Below, piece by piece: positions 49,691 to 62,689 of a stretch of DNA of 64,000 nt. The notes below the pieces were generated by a model. The model did no database searches, had not been told where the DNA came from, and saw only the letters and a list, made by a program, of their open reading frames with translations. Positions within the stretch are counted from its first letter, which is position 1; each line of letters begins with the position of its first letter. Origin of the DNA: Sindora glabra. Lineage: Eukaryota; Streptophyta; Magnoliopsida; Fabales; Fabaceae. The DNA lies in the NCBI GenBank assembly GCA_020226215.1, contig CM035233.1, positions 33,068,027 through 33,132,026 of the forward strand, in the 5' to 3' direction. The position numbers and the translations under genes are program-made.

Positions 49691-51679
49691 GTAAAATATA
49701 ATTTTTTCATTTTTTTATATACATTCACCTATTTCTTTTAGATAGTTTAAAAAAAATGAGAAGCATGATTGTACATTTTTAAAAATAAAAAGGCACAAAT
49801 GTAAAATTAGATTAAATTTTAAGAAAATATGAGTACAATTTTCCAATTTCAAAAAGTCAATTACATCCATTCTTAGTTTTTGATCAATTCACTACTATAA
49901 AAAAGCTTATTGATATCAAGTGTTTAAGAGATTATACATTAGAAAGCAATCTGTGTAATTGAGTGTCATAGTATATGTTGTTTTCACGTTGGTTAGTAAA
50001 CTATTGTAAAATATGAAAAAAATGTCAAGTTTTATTAAAGACATAATTTATGTTTCTATCATCTTGAGAAATAATATTAAATGTCATTTACTTTCTAAAA
50101 AAGCCATTTAATACCTATAATACCACCTTTAATTACTTAAAAAATCAACATGGTATATCCACTCACTCCACAAACCCAAACCTTGACCATTAGTTCTTCA
50201 ATCTCTTATCCCAAACCTTAACCCCATCCCTATATTCCTCCCTCCCTTATCATCCCTATTTCACCTATATTCCTAACTTGATATAAAAATCAAACATTTC
50301 TTATTACTCTAGAGAATCTAACTTAAACAACTTTAAAGAATAATCTGAATAACAAAAGATTGAAAACAGTGAAAGGTTGTATACAATGTTATAATCAGAG
50401 ATAGATGTTTCACTAAATCTATCCAAGTACTTATTACTTAATAGATAAGGTTTGCACTCCTAAGAAAAGCCTTTTAAATACAATGCTTATTGATGCAATA
50501 AACATTCATGAAAAATTAGTGTATTATACATTTTCATATGAATAAATAATAAATAATATGAAAGAATACCAAAAAGTTAAATGAGGTCAAATTTCTTATC
50601 TATGTAAACTTGTAAAAGTTAAATCAAAATGATAAGCTATAAAATAAAATTAATTAGAAAGTCAAAAACCAAATTGTAAGAATAGATACAAGAAAAAAAT
50701 CCTTACATTTATATTCTGTATTTTTCTAGGGAGTGCTAAACATCATATATTTAGTCACATGTTAAATGAGCTTTCAATCTTGTAAAATAAATAGTAAGTA
50801 GAAACATAAAATTAAAGAGAATTATCTCAAGGTTGGAAGGAAATCATACCTTGTTAGATAAAGAATTATTTCAAGATTGAAAGAGTTTCAAAATGAAATT
50901 TGTAAATGGCATGGTGTTTCACCTTTTAATTTTCGACTCACTATGCTTTATCATTTTTATTTTTAAATTGCACTTATGACCCAAGTTTGCATGTTGATTA
51001 TTACAAAACAACCAACATCTAAAATTTATATTACATGTTAGTTTGGAAAAACTACCATTGTCTTTAATACAATGATGTCAATCGATTAAGTAATGTTTAA
51101 TGTAAGTAACAATAGAACAACTAATATCATAATAAATGAATATTATATCAAGAAATAAATTTCTTTTCTTCTTGCTTTGGTAAATTTTTTCATAACTAAT
51201 TTCAAAACAATCTAAAAACCTTTCTAGAATCATTCTAGAATAGACAAATATAACAAACATGTAAATCAAAATAAAATTGATTCAATCATACACATCATAT
51301 ATGTTAGAATTTACAATTTATATACCTATTACACACACACACATGCACATATCAAATTGATCAACAAAATATAACTTACTCTAAATGAAATAAGTACCAT
51401 TAAATTTTTTTATATTATCGCATTTTTAGTTTACAATTAAATAGAATAGTAGCAAATTAAATGCAAGTGAAACAAATAAGAAAGGAGGTAATCTACTACA
51501 AAGACATATTGTTTTATTTTATTTACTTTCATATTAGTACATAAACATATATAATTAAAAACTTTTATTTACAATAAAACAATAGACTTTGCATTCACAA
51601 TAAAAATAATAATATCCCTAAAAAATTAAAAGGAAAATAGTTATCCTTTATTCATAATCCCATCATATTACTTGATAGC
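49691..51679. other. unassigned AT-rich DNA
   Basis: I see no gene. At 49891 CACTACTATAAAAAAGC resembles a CACTA-type end, but no partner was found. At 50160-50275 there is a pyrimidine-rich block with many CCCT and CCC runs. A short AC run is at 51331-51342. Confidence 0.5.
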
Positions 51680-51955
51680 TTCTAAATGCATGAATCCATC
51701 AATTTTGTATTTATTGACCTTGAAGAATTTGATTATTTTAATTGTTATGAAGCTCTCAGGGTTCTTATGTTTCAATGTTAAAATAGGCACATTTCTTACT
51801 CCTTGTTTATTAAAGTTTAACATAGTATATAGAATAAGTAACATGTCAATTTTCATGTTAAAACATAAGAAGCATGAGAAGCTCATCACAAATAAAGCAA
51901 TCAAGCATCTCAAAGTCAATAGAAGGAAAACACATGCCATTAATGATACATAATT
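51680..51955. repeat. inverted repeat of about 110-bp arms
   Basis: The left arm (about 51690-51830) starts TTGACCTTGAAGAATTTGAT and includes GTTCTTATGTTTCAATGTTAAAAT. The inverse of the right arm (51955-51830) starts TTGACTTTGAGATGCTTGAT and includes CTTCTTATGTTTTAACATGAAAAT. Because of the symmetry both strands carry similar open frames of about 90 codons (51672-51953 and 51940-51668). These are mirror images, not genes. Confidence 0.78.
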
Positions 51956-52062
51956 AGAAATGCTTTAAATTTTATGATCAAGGAAATCATATAATGTCAT
52001 GAATATCTTATGCTTATGACCATTTATTTGAGTGTAGAAGATAACCATAATTTGATGAGATA

Positions 52063-52067
52063 CCTAT
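52063..52067. repeat. target-site duplication of the 52 kb solo LTR, left
   Basis: CCTAT, repeated exactly at 53450-53454. Confidence 0.93.
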
Positions 52068-53449
52068 TGTTGGGATCGGGAGCCATACGAGTGCAGCGGA
52101 ATAAGTCGATCCCGTCAACCGTATCCATGCAAAAACGTTAAATTGGAATAAGGGTTCGTTCAATACCTTTGTTAATGACTCTAGAACTCAGTTGTTAATC
52201 ACCTCTTCAGCTTCCTTTCGGTCGAAGACTCTGAAGTATCCACACGAACTCGTGAATCATCAATGAATGTCCACACAAACACCGGTTGGAATTGATCTCC
52301 TTTCACCTCATAGTGTTAGCTACACCTCTTCAGGGGTTTTGGTCAAGGAGAGGTGCTAGAGTTTTTCTGTGCCTTTTTGGGGTGCGTGAATAATGATAAT
52401 AATATCAACTATTATTACCCAACAAGCCTATTTAAATAGGTGCATAGAAAAACCTAACCTATTTGGACTTTATTCCATGTACAATTATAGGCTTACTATT
52501 GGGCCTTATAATTATAACATGAATTCCCAAATATTAGGCCCAAACAATTTAGTCCATTAATTCCAAATTCATTAGGCTCTAAGTGTGCGACCCTATAGGC
52601 TCTCATTACGTTAGTAATGACCATTGATCATATTAATGATCATAAACAATGATCGGTATCTAACAACACATCATTATTACCTAAGTAATAGAAAGTCAGT
52701 AATTTGACTAAACTTTTACACGTGATCATCACCTATGTCCTTTTGTCCTATACATCTAGATTGAGCACAAGACATGGACCATGTCATTCCTGTATAGCCT
52801 AATCTTAAAGTTTCTTGATTCTTAAGTAAGCTGACTGAAATAAATGTAATTGACATCCCATGTCAATTCATTTGAGTATGGCCATGCATTTTCTCAATTT
52901 TACTTAATCAAGGGGCTCACAGATGTTACTCCTATTATATAGGAGGGACAAATCCCATCTTGATCACACAAACCCCTCCGCATGATATGTGACATATCTA
53001 ATATCTATCCTTGTATTCACTCAACCATTAGTGACATAGAATAGTATCAAAATATGAAACTCACATGTAGGGAACCTTGGTGATCTCAGGTCAAAGGACC
53101 ATATTAATAATGATCACTAAGAACCACTCATGACACTCATATAACGATCCATGTAGTGTTCTTAATATAGGTCGGTCCAATATACAAGTTCTCTAACATG
53201 TACTTATGTGTAAACTTAATATCCCATATAAGTCTTCACACATGCTAGTCTTAACATATCAAAGCAACGTAATCCACAATGATATATAACTAGGGATATT
53301 TAAGAATACAATTATTCTAAGGTTATTATCAAATTGAATATATTATGTAGACAATATATATAAATATAATAATTGGAATTACCATTAAAATAACATGATT
53401 CAAAATTACAATCACCAATATGATTGGTTTTATGGCATATACACTAACA
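52068..53449 (-). mobile_element. solo LTR, 1,382 bp, same family as the LTR inside CACTA
   Basis: On the + strand it runs from TGTTGGGATCGGG to CATATACACTAACA and has a perfect CCTAT duplication. On its own strand it starts TGTTAGTGTATATGCC and ends CGATCCCAACA. It has a TATTTAAATA box on the minus strand at 52429-52438. No coding region adjoins it, so it is a solo LTR. Without internal domains I cannot assign it to copia or gypsy. Confidence 0.93.
52429..52438 (-). promoter_or_regulatory. TATA box-like site in the 52 kb solo LTR
   Basis: TATTTAAATA, at the same relative place as in 32808-34133, mid-LTR and oriented for minus-strand transcription. Confidence 0.45.
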
Positions 53450-53454
53450 CCTAT
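53450..53454. repeat. target-site duplication of the 52 kb solo LTR, right
   Basis: CCTAT, identical to 52063-52067. Confidence 0.93.
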
Positions 53455-55169
53455 AAGCATAAGAAATAGCTTCTAAGATTGAGATAAAAGGCGCAAATTG
53501 TAGTATTCAACATTGATAAAGAATTGGAATCTCCTTAAGTTACTTTAATTAAAGGACTTCTATCCACACTTTAACAATGAACACAAACATTTAAAAGAAC
53601 TTTGAAGTATTTTTATCCAAAGTCTTTTCAAATGCTTTATATAATTGTTGTGTTTAAGGCTAAAGTTTGGATATAATTTTTGAGAAAGAACTTTAATCAA
53701 TTCCAAAACCTTCCAAAAGTACTAGTTTTGGAATCCATTAATAGAAAAGGCTTTTAAGATGAAAGATATAGATCATAGTATTAATATTACTTAGACTACT
53801 AAGAAAATCTAGGAATCTTTAAGGGTTCCTTCCAGATGTGAATACAAAACCTTCTAAATAGTTATGAAATTTCCAAATGCCAAAATCTACAACCTTAACT
53901 TAGAAGCCTTTTTGTTTTTAATGGAAGGAGATTTATCTTAAAAAATCATAAATTTGTTGACAAAAAACCCTATTTATAGGTCAAAAGCAAAATAATTAGA
54001 TATCAATTATTAATTAAATACTAACATCACAAGTTCAGCCATATATACAACTACAATGACTTAAGGTGTTAATTAAGTGCTAAAATGACTTGTAAATTAT
54101 TAATAAATTATCACGATAACTAAAATGGACTAACACAATAGTCACTAGAACAAATCAATATTGTAATTTCTTTTTATTGAATTGTCATGACAATTGAAAT
54201 GTATTTATATGATGGTTAGTACAAAAAACTGATGTTGTAAGTTCAATCATTATAAGTCATATTCAATTTCATTTATCTAGACTTCTTCAATTTCATCCAT
54301 TTAACCTTCTTTATAAATTCATTCATTTATATTCCTCATTTTCATTCATTTATGCTTATTTATAAATAGCATTCACTTAGACATCTTTAGATTTTGAGAA
54401 AAATGCCATTATATTAGACATTTATAATCCCAAAACTAGCAATTTTATGTTTGTCATTTTCTCAACAGAGTCCTTTCAGTTATTACAAATTTCTGTTATG
54501 TAAATTAAATATGAAAAAAAAGTTATTTTTTAACTAATTTACGATAAAACACTATATTTATTCTACTATATCTTCTTTGATTATTATATATTTATGTTAT
54601 ATAAATAATTGAATATGAAAAGAAAGTTATTTTGAACTAATTTAACACAAAACCTTATTTTTTTTTGATATGTCTTCTCTTTGTTAATTTCTGTGATCTA
54701 AATGTTTATTGTAGAATTTTAAGTGAAAATAACATACAAATGAGCAAAAAGAAAGAATTTTATAAATTTGAAAAATTTTAATTGTCATTGTCCTATTTAT
54801 AATGAAAGTACATGTAGATGAATGAAAAAAATAATCTCTTTGCAAATTTATACAAAATAACTACACTAATTTATCATTAAGCAAAAACTACACATCTATA
54901 TGATTGCATAAAAACAACAAAAAAAAAACTACTATATTTAAAAATCTTCACCCATAATGCAAATTCCAATATTATTGCTCAAATTTCTCTAATTTGTATA
55001 CTTTCAGGATATGAACGTGGAGTGAGAATATAGAAGAACCACTTATCAAATTATTATTGACTACCTATTTTATTCCATTTTTACTCCATATTAAATAAGA
55101 GAGTATACAATGGCAAAGAACTAAAGGTTAAGGTTCCCTTATTATTTATTTTTCAATAAAGGTGGAGTA
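53455..55169. other. unassigned AT-rich DNA
   Basis: No gene is recognised. A good plant-type TATA box (minus strand TATAAATA in CTATAAATAGGG) lies at 53971-53978, but nothing coding follows it. AGCTTCTAA at 53472 also occurs at 51677, on the other side of the solo LTR, which may be chance. Confidence 0.5.
53971..53978 (-). promoter_or_regulatory. TATA box-like site, CTATAAATAGGG
   Basis: The sequence context is a close match to a plant core promoter. It may be the promoter of an unrecognised LTR, since the 500 bp downstream on the minus strand lead only into the 52 kb solo LTR. Confidence 0.35.
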
Positions 55170-55174
55170 AGAGA
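55170..55174. repeat. target-site duplication of the 55 kb solo LTR, left
   Basis: AGAGA, repeated exactly at 56785-56789. Confidence 0.9.
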
Positions 55175-56784
55175 TGTTGGGAATTCGGATTATCATATGC
55201 AGCGAAAATTCAAAATTTGATCCGAATTCTACTTAGGATCCATGCAAAAAGTATAAATCAATGATTAGGATTTTACCTATTGGGCACTCATATTTCTACT
55301 GATCAAAACTTGAGAGCGGATGAATCAAACGCCAGCCGGAAGGTACAGCATCTCTACGATATCCACATGGAGTGAACAAAAACCTCTCACCCTCCATAAA
55401 TCTGCTAGGATGCATTTTTCTCTCTAGGAGTTAGAATTAGATATTTTCTCAATGATTTAGGGTTCATATGGAAGCTTTGAGTGTGTTGTAAAAGTGCTAC
55501 CCTCAAGTCCCTTTTTATAGAACCTAGGCAAGCTATAATCCTAATCCTACTAGGATAATGCTTCCAAATCTTAATCACACTTAATAACTCATCTTATCCT
55601 TATCCTAGAGATAATGGGGGGAGATAAGACTTATCTATTAATTATCTAATATTAGATAATAATATTATCCCATAATATATTTATCTAATATCTGATAACG
55701 TAATTATTTGATATTACTTTAATATTAAATAATATCACATAATATTTTATATATATATATATGTATATTACGTGAATAACACATTATTATTCTTAATAAT
55801 AATATATATGCATGAAAATAAGTCCAATTAATTAGATATTAATATAATTAAAATCCAATTAATTATTATCTTATTCTTACTCCTTTTGTATGACCCTGTA
55901 GGTTCTTATTACATTGACAATGACTCATTATTGAGCTATAGACAGTGAGCGGTATCTAGCAATACATCATTGCCACTCAAGTAGTAAGAATGTCTGTGAT
56001 TCGACATCCACCTAACACATGATCAACGTTTTGCATCATAATCCTTTTGTAATAATATCCAAATTGAACTGGATGCATGGAATGTGTCATTCTTGTCAAT
56101 GTTTAATTTATATTTCTTGATACTGAGTAGATTTAAAATAAATAATTAATATCACATATTAATCCAATTGAACATGGCCATGCATTTCTAAGTCTCACTC
56201 AATCAAGGGGCTAAGGATATTTCTCTTTTATACAAGAGTAACAAAATATCATCTAGATCACTCACTTCCCTCGGCATGATTTATGACACACCCAATCAAT
56301 GACCTATTCATTATCCTGATTAAAGGTGACATAGGACAATATTAAAGTGAGTAATTCCTCATGCAGGAAATCATAGTGACCTCAGGTCAAAGGTTTATGT
56401 GTATTTGTGATCATATAAGAATAACTTATAACACGTCTATCTATGCAATATTCTCATAGTGGGTTAGTCCAATACGTTGTTCACTAATAATATACTCATG
56501 TATTGACTTGGTATTACATATCTATGATTCATAATCATCAGTCACTATACATGCTAGTCTCGATGTATTATTACTATCCTTTTTGTAATAATACTTGACT
56601 AGGGGCATTTTAGGAATAGCAAAGCTAATCTAAGGATAATTATTATATTAAGTTACAAATCACACAAAATAATAATAAAATTATAAAAATAAAATATAAT
56701 AATTAAATTACTTAAAATAAAATATAATACATTGTATATTACTTCAATCATCTCTATGATTGGTTCCTAGGACACACACCAATA
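55175..56784 (-). mobile_element. solo LTR, 1,610 bp, same family as LTR C
   Basis: On the + strand it runs from TGTTGGGAATTCGG to CACACACCAATA, where the last ACA has become ATA, with a perfect AGAGA duplication. It shares block order with LTR C, and more distantly with the 52 kb family (CATGGCCATGCATTTCT, AATCAAGGGGCT and ATCACTCAC-like blocks). A CTATAAAAAGG box on the minus strand (55511-55520) supports the minus orientation. No internal region adjoins it. Confidence 0.92.
55511..55521 (-). promoter_or_regulatory. TATA box-like site in the 55 kb solo LTR
   Basis: CTATAAAAAGG on the minus strand, mid-LTR, followed by a region without long homopolymers, as expected for an LTR promoter. Confidence 0.5.
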
Positions 56785-56789
56785 AGAGA
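56785..56789. repeat. target-site duplication of the 55 kb solo LTR, right
   Basis: AGAGA, identical to 55170-55174. Confidence 0.9.
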
Positions 56790-57299
56790 TTGATAGTTTT
56801 TCCATTCTATTTTTACTTTATGTGAAATGGGAGAGTATACAACAAGAGAGAAATGAAGTTTAAGGTTTTTCTATTGTATAATCTCTTGATGAAAGTAGAG
56901 TGAGAGATCATCAATAGCATTATATATCAAACTCATCATATTCAAGAGCATATTGGAAAAGTGAGATGTTAGAAGAGTTTATATGGTAAGATAGAGTTAA
57001 AAAGATTTATAAGGAAATAATAGATGTTGATTATTAAACAAAGTTAACATTTTATGTTTCTATAATTTCCAATAACACTTTTGAAATGCCTTTTAAATAA
57101 TGGTTAAGTGAAAAATTAACATTCTAAGTTTCTACACAAAGTTTAAACATTAATTATATTCTTGTCCATTGTCTTACATTTTTATGTAATTTCAAAAATG
57201 CTAATGTATCAAAATAAATGTTAATTTATTATAAACTAACATCTATCAACTGACATTATAGTAATAACTTTTATCTTCTCATTTTAGTTTCTTTTCTTG
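56790..57299. other. unassigned spacer
   Basis: I see nothing coding. The sequence GAGATTGATAGTTTTTCCATT after the solo LTR and TTCAATAAAGGTGGAGTAAGAG before it read on from each other as one pre-insertion site. Confidence 0.5.
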
Positions 57300-58857
57300 G
57301 CTCATGAATAACTACTTATATTATTATAGGAAAAATAATCTATACTATGACAACTATGTCAATATAGATACCAAAGTCATAATTATTGGTATCTATAGAT
57401 AAGAATCTTGTTGAAAATAAGTCAGTACTATTAAGGTGTAACTATAGCATTCTATATCGATGACATGAGTTGTCATCATAGTAAATTACACTATATTGAT
57501 GATAATTGTCATCAAAGTAAGGCTGGTAGGTTTTGTCCATATGAAGTGGCAATATCCTTATACCAGCGATTCCTGCATGTCATTGGTATAGCCGTTTTTT
57601 TGCCAAAAATGCTTAAATTCTTATAATAATTAATTTTTTATTTATTTTAAAGATATTAATAGTAAGAATTATTTATAAATATTTTTTATAATTGATATTT
57701 TTATTTTAATTATGATACTAAATGAAATGAAAAATGCAATATATAAAGTACAATGGTGAATGATATACAATAATAAAAATGTAATACAAGTAATAACATT
57801 TTATTATAATACCAATGCCTATGCACATGAAAATAAAAATCCTAAATCACTAGCTCTCAAACAACGTGTTGAAGTTACACCTGTGATACTTGATTATTAA
57901 TTGCTAAGTTGGAAATCACTGTCCTTGAGTTGTCATCCTCTTTCAACCATAATTTGTGTCAAGTTAACATTTTGAAATAGATGAATATGATTCTTTTTCT
58001 TTTCTGTGTTACCAACTTATTAGAGTAAACCTAAGAGTACCAATAGTAAGAAAAAGTAGGTATTTCTATAAAGTTCATTGACAATGGCCTTAAGAATAAA
58101 AATGGTTATGATAGACTTGAAAGCAAGGAACCATTTTAAGGATATTATAAAGATAATCACTATTATTACTTATTTCCTCCGTTAGGTAGTCACATCTGAA
58201 TACCTAATTTTCTACACCTTTTTTTGAAAGTTATGATACCCACATTAAGCTCCATGGTTATTTATGTTATGCACATGTAGAATTGCTCATATATTGTCTC
58301 TTTTGATAACATTTTTGCATAACCTTTTCTACTTGATAACATACTTGACTTACTTTGCAAATAACCTATAACCAAATACAATGATGCAAATTTAATCCAA
58401 ATGTTAAACAATATAAATTAATTAATACAAATATTTACTTAAATGTTAACTAATACATGCAAGTCACCCTCTAGATATAATTTAAATCTTACCATCTATT
58501 GTGTTTAAACCATAGGGTTGTGTAGGTGGGTGTCCTTGATGAATGGATAGGTGCTCTATAGGTATTAATAAATTATACAAATAAAACCAAAAATGAATAT
58601 TTACATTTTTATACTCCTCACAGAGTAGATAAATTGTATAAATATATCTCATTTAAATCATTTTATTAAGGTTATTTACAATATTAGTTCCTACTTATGT
58701 TGTAATGCCTACTACAATTTCATAAGCAAAGTGGGAATCAAAATCCATATCCATCTCCTAATCTTCTTAACATGATCTACAAATGAATGAAATTTAGGAA
58801 TTTTTCTCCCAGATAATTTTCTTTTTAGCTTCAAATAATCTCATACAAATTGATATT
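57300..58857 (-). mobile_element. possible degraded CACTA-like relic
   Basis: From 57330 to 57590 there are short palindrome-like units such as GATGACATGAGTTGTCATC and GATGATAATTGTCATC, built like CACTA subterminal repeats but of another family. The minus strand further on has weak ORF1-like pieces: EDDNSRTVISNLAINN near 57945-57895 and RLFEAKKKIIWEKN near 58845-58795. No clear CACTA end remains. The call is by analogy with 30249-40839 and is weak. Confidence 0.35.
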
Positions 58858-60831
58858 TGTAACACACCCCACCATTTGTCTGAACTTTCACTTCTTTGCT
58901 TTCTTCTTTAAATAATGGATAGTTTTATAGAGAGAAAAACTCATATCATTCTTATATTTTTCAAAAGACTAAACCACTTAGGTTTCTTAATCATAATATT
59001 CTTCTCTTTTTAAAGCATATATGAGGTTTTGGTGTTCAAATACAAATATAATAAAATTTCACCATGACATATCATACTCATTGTATCGTCATTTAAAAAA
59101 GAATCATATAAAATCCCTTCTTCATTTGCTTTCCTTTATAAAGTGACTAAATCAAATGGTTATTTTTAATGAAAATTTCTATCATCTGATTCATCATACA
59201 AAACTATGTAAAATACCATCCTAATAAAATCATTTATACATTTCATCATTTATCACAATACTTTTTCTTCTTAAATTTATATTTTCCAAGTCTTTCGATA
59301 GCTTTTATTCAAGGTTTTTCATGCAAACATAAACATATCTTTTTATTAGGTGATATGGTAAACAACCCTAGTAAAAGATTGTAGGGAGCATATCCATAAT
59401 AGGAGAAATTGGTGGACTTTCCTCCATTGGATCTTTTTCAAGTTATTCTATAAGGATGATACATAGAATTAATAAAAATTTTAAAAGAAACATTTCAAAA
59501 GAAAAACTTTAAAGATCAAATCCTTATTTGGTTTGGTATCTCATTCTTCCTAATTTGAAACATTCCCCTACACTCTCTTGTAGTCATCCTTTTCCCTCTT
59601 AACTTAGGTGGAGGGTCTTATTGTGTAAAGTATGAAAAAGATGAAACTTAAGGTAGCTATCGGGTGGGAGACTTGAGTTTTGGCTAAAAGGATAAGAGAG
59701 AAAATGACAAGCCTAGGATCACAAAAATGTTGTGCACTTCTAAAGGGAAAATGAGTTTTAGTATCTTTAATTGGCTTTACTTAATTTAATTGCTAACCAT
59801 GCCATTTGTCTTTTCATCTTTTCACCATTGGCTTGTTATCTCCTTCCTTCACCTTATTGGTTTATTATAACACTTGATTTATTATACGTACCTTAAGTCT
59901 TCATCTTCCACACAGGCTATTATGAGCTTTTTTTCTCTTAATGGCCCACTTTTAACATAACCATACATTTATCAACTTAATATTTCCGTTTCACCCTATT
60001 ATGATCTCTAATTACATCCTCATACCTTTTTCTTACCTTAGTTTATTTATTTATGCTTCATTAGCATTTGCAATTGTACCTCAAGTTCCTTCTTTACTAA
60101 CTTTAATCATGCCACCTTTTGGGAAAGATTCATATCTTATTGTATATTTTGAATTTTTACTTGAAATTTTGATACAATACAGTATTATGTATCTTCTAAC
60201 CAATAGCAACTATTTAACATTAATTGGATATACCTAGAAAGAGTTATGACCAAAATACACAAATTGTTTAGTAAAGTAATAGCCAAATTTGCCTTAACTT
60301 CCAAGAAAATTTGGTATTAATCAATTTAGAAATTAAATTACAAAATTTGCATAAACAAAGTACCAATTATCTATTTTCCAAATATTTTGATGGTTTGTCA
60401 ATCATGCATTTCTTCCTTAAGTTATATCCAAAATACTACCAAGTGCATGAAAATTCTATAAATATGTAATTCACCTTCAAATTTCTTTAACATCTGATTT
60501 ATTTCTTTTCAATCCTCTTACTATTTCTATTTTCATAAAATATTCTTATTTTGCATACTATCACTCCCAATATGTAGCTCAAATGTTTATAATTCACATA
60601 AAATATCTTTCTAAATAATTTTTATTTTTACCTTTTTTTAATTTTAAAAAATCTAACATCTTATAAAACACTCTCTAACTAAAACTCCTTAATTTATTTC
60701 ATTTGAATATAATTTTTATCCTTTATATCACTCCTTACTCATTCTCATATACTTTACAATTTCTTAGGTTATAATCTTTGTTATACTATAATTAATGTGT
60801 AATTTTCATCAGTAAACTTTATAGTGTCACA
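58858..60831 (-). mobile_element. possible gypsy LTR, unproven
   Basis: The left end reads TGTAACACACCCC and the right end reads ATAGTGTCACA, which on the minus strand would be TGTGACACTAT to GGTGTGTTACA. The inner text has blocks like those in the long gypsy LTRs here, for example GATTGTAGGGAGCATATCC and GGTGGACTTTCCTCC. No target duplication, primer site or purine tract was found. The open frame at 60001-60237 has no known motif. Confidence 0.3.
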
Positions 60832-62640
60832 CTTAGCTATCAAGTAGCTTTATATTTGCAATAATTGTAGATTTGTAGCTTTAAATATGCCTAAATTACC
60901 AAAATTGATTTTGTCTAGACAATAATAGGCGAAGAATTCTATCCAATGTCTTGAAAAATTGTGAGTCATCAAATGGTAGAAATAGGTTTCAATGTATTCA
61001 ACATAATTTTAGATTTTTTTTTCATTTTCTAATGATATAATGATTGTTGTAAATGGAGGTCTAGAACTCTAGATATTGTTAAAACACCAAAATAATCTCA
61101 ATTTGCCTAACTTAGAATAGATAAATCTTTTAATGCAAAACCTTAAACTAATTCATGAAATAAGATATAAATAACTTAATTAGGAATATGAACATAGTAA
61201 TAGGTTAAATATAGGAGAAAAGTAAATGAAAAATAAATCACTCGTCAAATTCCCTTACACCTACCTTTGCACATTCATGGGGAAAACACAAAATTCAACT
61301 TAAAACTAAAAAAAAAAAATCTTTTCAACAATATCAAAGACCATGAAAATTACAACAAGAAAATCATTAAATTTCTTAAGAATCATAACACATAATAAAT
61401 CAACATCCTTAATAGCTTAAAAATTAATTAATGTAGCAATTTGATTTAAAAAGAAAAGTAAATGAAAATGACAAACCCTAACAAGATATGCTTTCATACT
61501 ATCTAGTGTTTAGGGTACTTTTCATTTGAATTCATTCCATGAAAGTGTGCTACCATAAGCTTGCTTATAATCTAATCTCCATTACCTAAATAAACTACAT
61601 GCATAACATAAATAAAAAAGGCTTTTCTTTGGGGTTGTAATGGGGCAAAATAAATTGGTAAGAAAATATTTATGAAAGAGCAAAATTGCAAAACTTAAGA
61701 AATTAATATAGCATTCAACATATAAAATTGTGTAAATATGATTATTAGGGCCTAGAACATAATCCTATACTTCAAATACTTATCAACTCCTTTCTTTGTT
61801 CTTTTTGCCTTTTTTTTTCTTTTTCTTTTTCTTCTTTTTCTTTCAATTTCGTTCTCTTTTTTTTAGAAAAAAAAAGTAGAGAAATTACAATGATCAAGCA
61901 CAAATAACACACCTTCACACTTATTCAAGAACTTATCCTACTAAAGATTTAAATGTTTTTCTAATCATTAATATTAGGTAAAAACATATTTCAATTCAAA
62001 GGCTATTGAATGGGTTACACAACAAAAAGGTCAATTAAGCTCAAATAGGTTCATCAATGATAAATAAGGTCTAAAATTTAAGTCAAAAGGGTTTATTCAA
62101 ATATTGGTTTAATCACATTCATGCTTGCATTTGTACATGTAATCTCAAAAAACTCAAAGCAAGTTCTAAAGAAAAATATATACGAAAAAATATCACATAG
62201 CAGAAAGAAGAAATTGATATGAATTCTTAATAAGCTTAAGATCTCACTAGTTATTTGTTTGCTAAATGTAATCTACTATCATTCCATAATTCGTTATAGT
62301 AGTAATTAACCTTAAGACACAAGGTAATTTATTCACTTATTTTAAGAAACCTTTAAACTTAACTTATTCTTGCTCATGACCTATGCAATCTTTCATCATC
62401 AAAAAAGTTAATAAAGTGACTTAGTAATACAAAAATCCTAATTCCTAAAAAAAGTTGAGAAATAAAAATGAAAAAAGAATAGTTAAATACTAGAAACTCT
62501 TTCCACACTTAAATCTTACATTTTCCTTAATGTAAGGCATATAATTATCGTGAGATTAGGAAAAAGTAAAATTTAAGTAATACAGTAAAAGAACAAAGGT
62601 AGTGATGGCCTATAACCACCCTAAGAAGCATTATTATTTA
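60832..62640. other. AT-rich DNA next to the Athila-like gag-protease
   Basis: I see no RT, RNase H or integrase motif on either strand. A T-rich/C-poor tract is at 61801-61864. The line around 62505-62535 (CCACACTTAAATCTTACATT) resembles non-coding sequence often found in Athila-type elements; that likeness is from memory. Confidence 0.4.
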
Positions 62641-62689
62641 ACATCATTGGCTTAACTTAATAACTTTTATTAGCTAGCATTTATTTCCA

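Noticed and set aside
49891..49907. CACTACTATAAAAAAGC as a CACTA-type transposon end
   Set aside because: No inverse partner or subterminal repeats were found within the window, so it may be chance.
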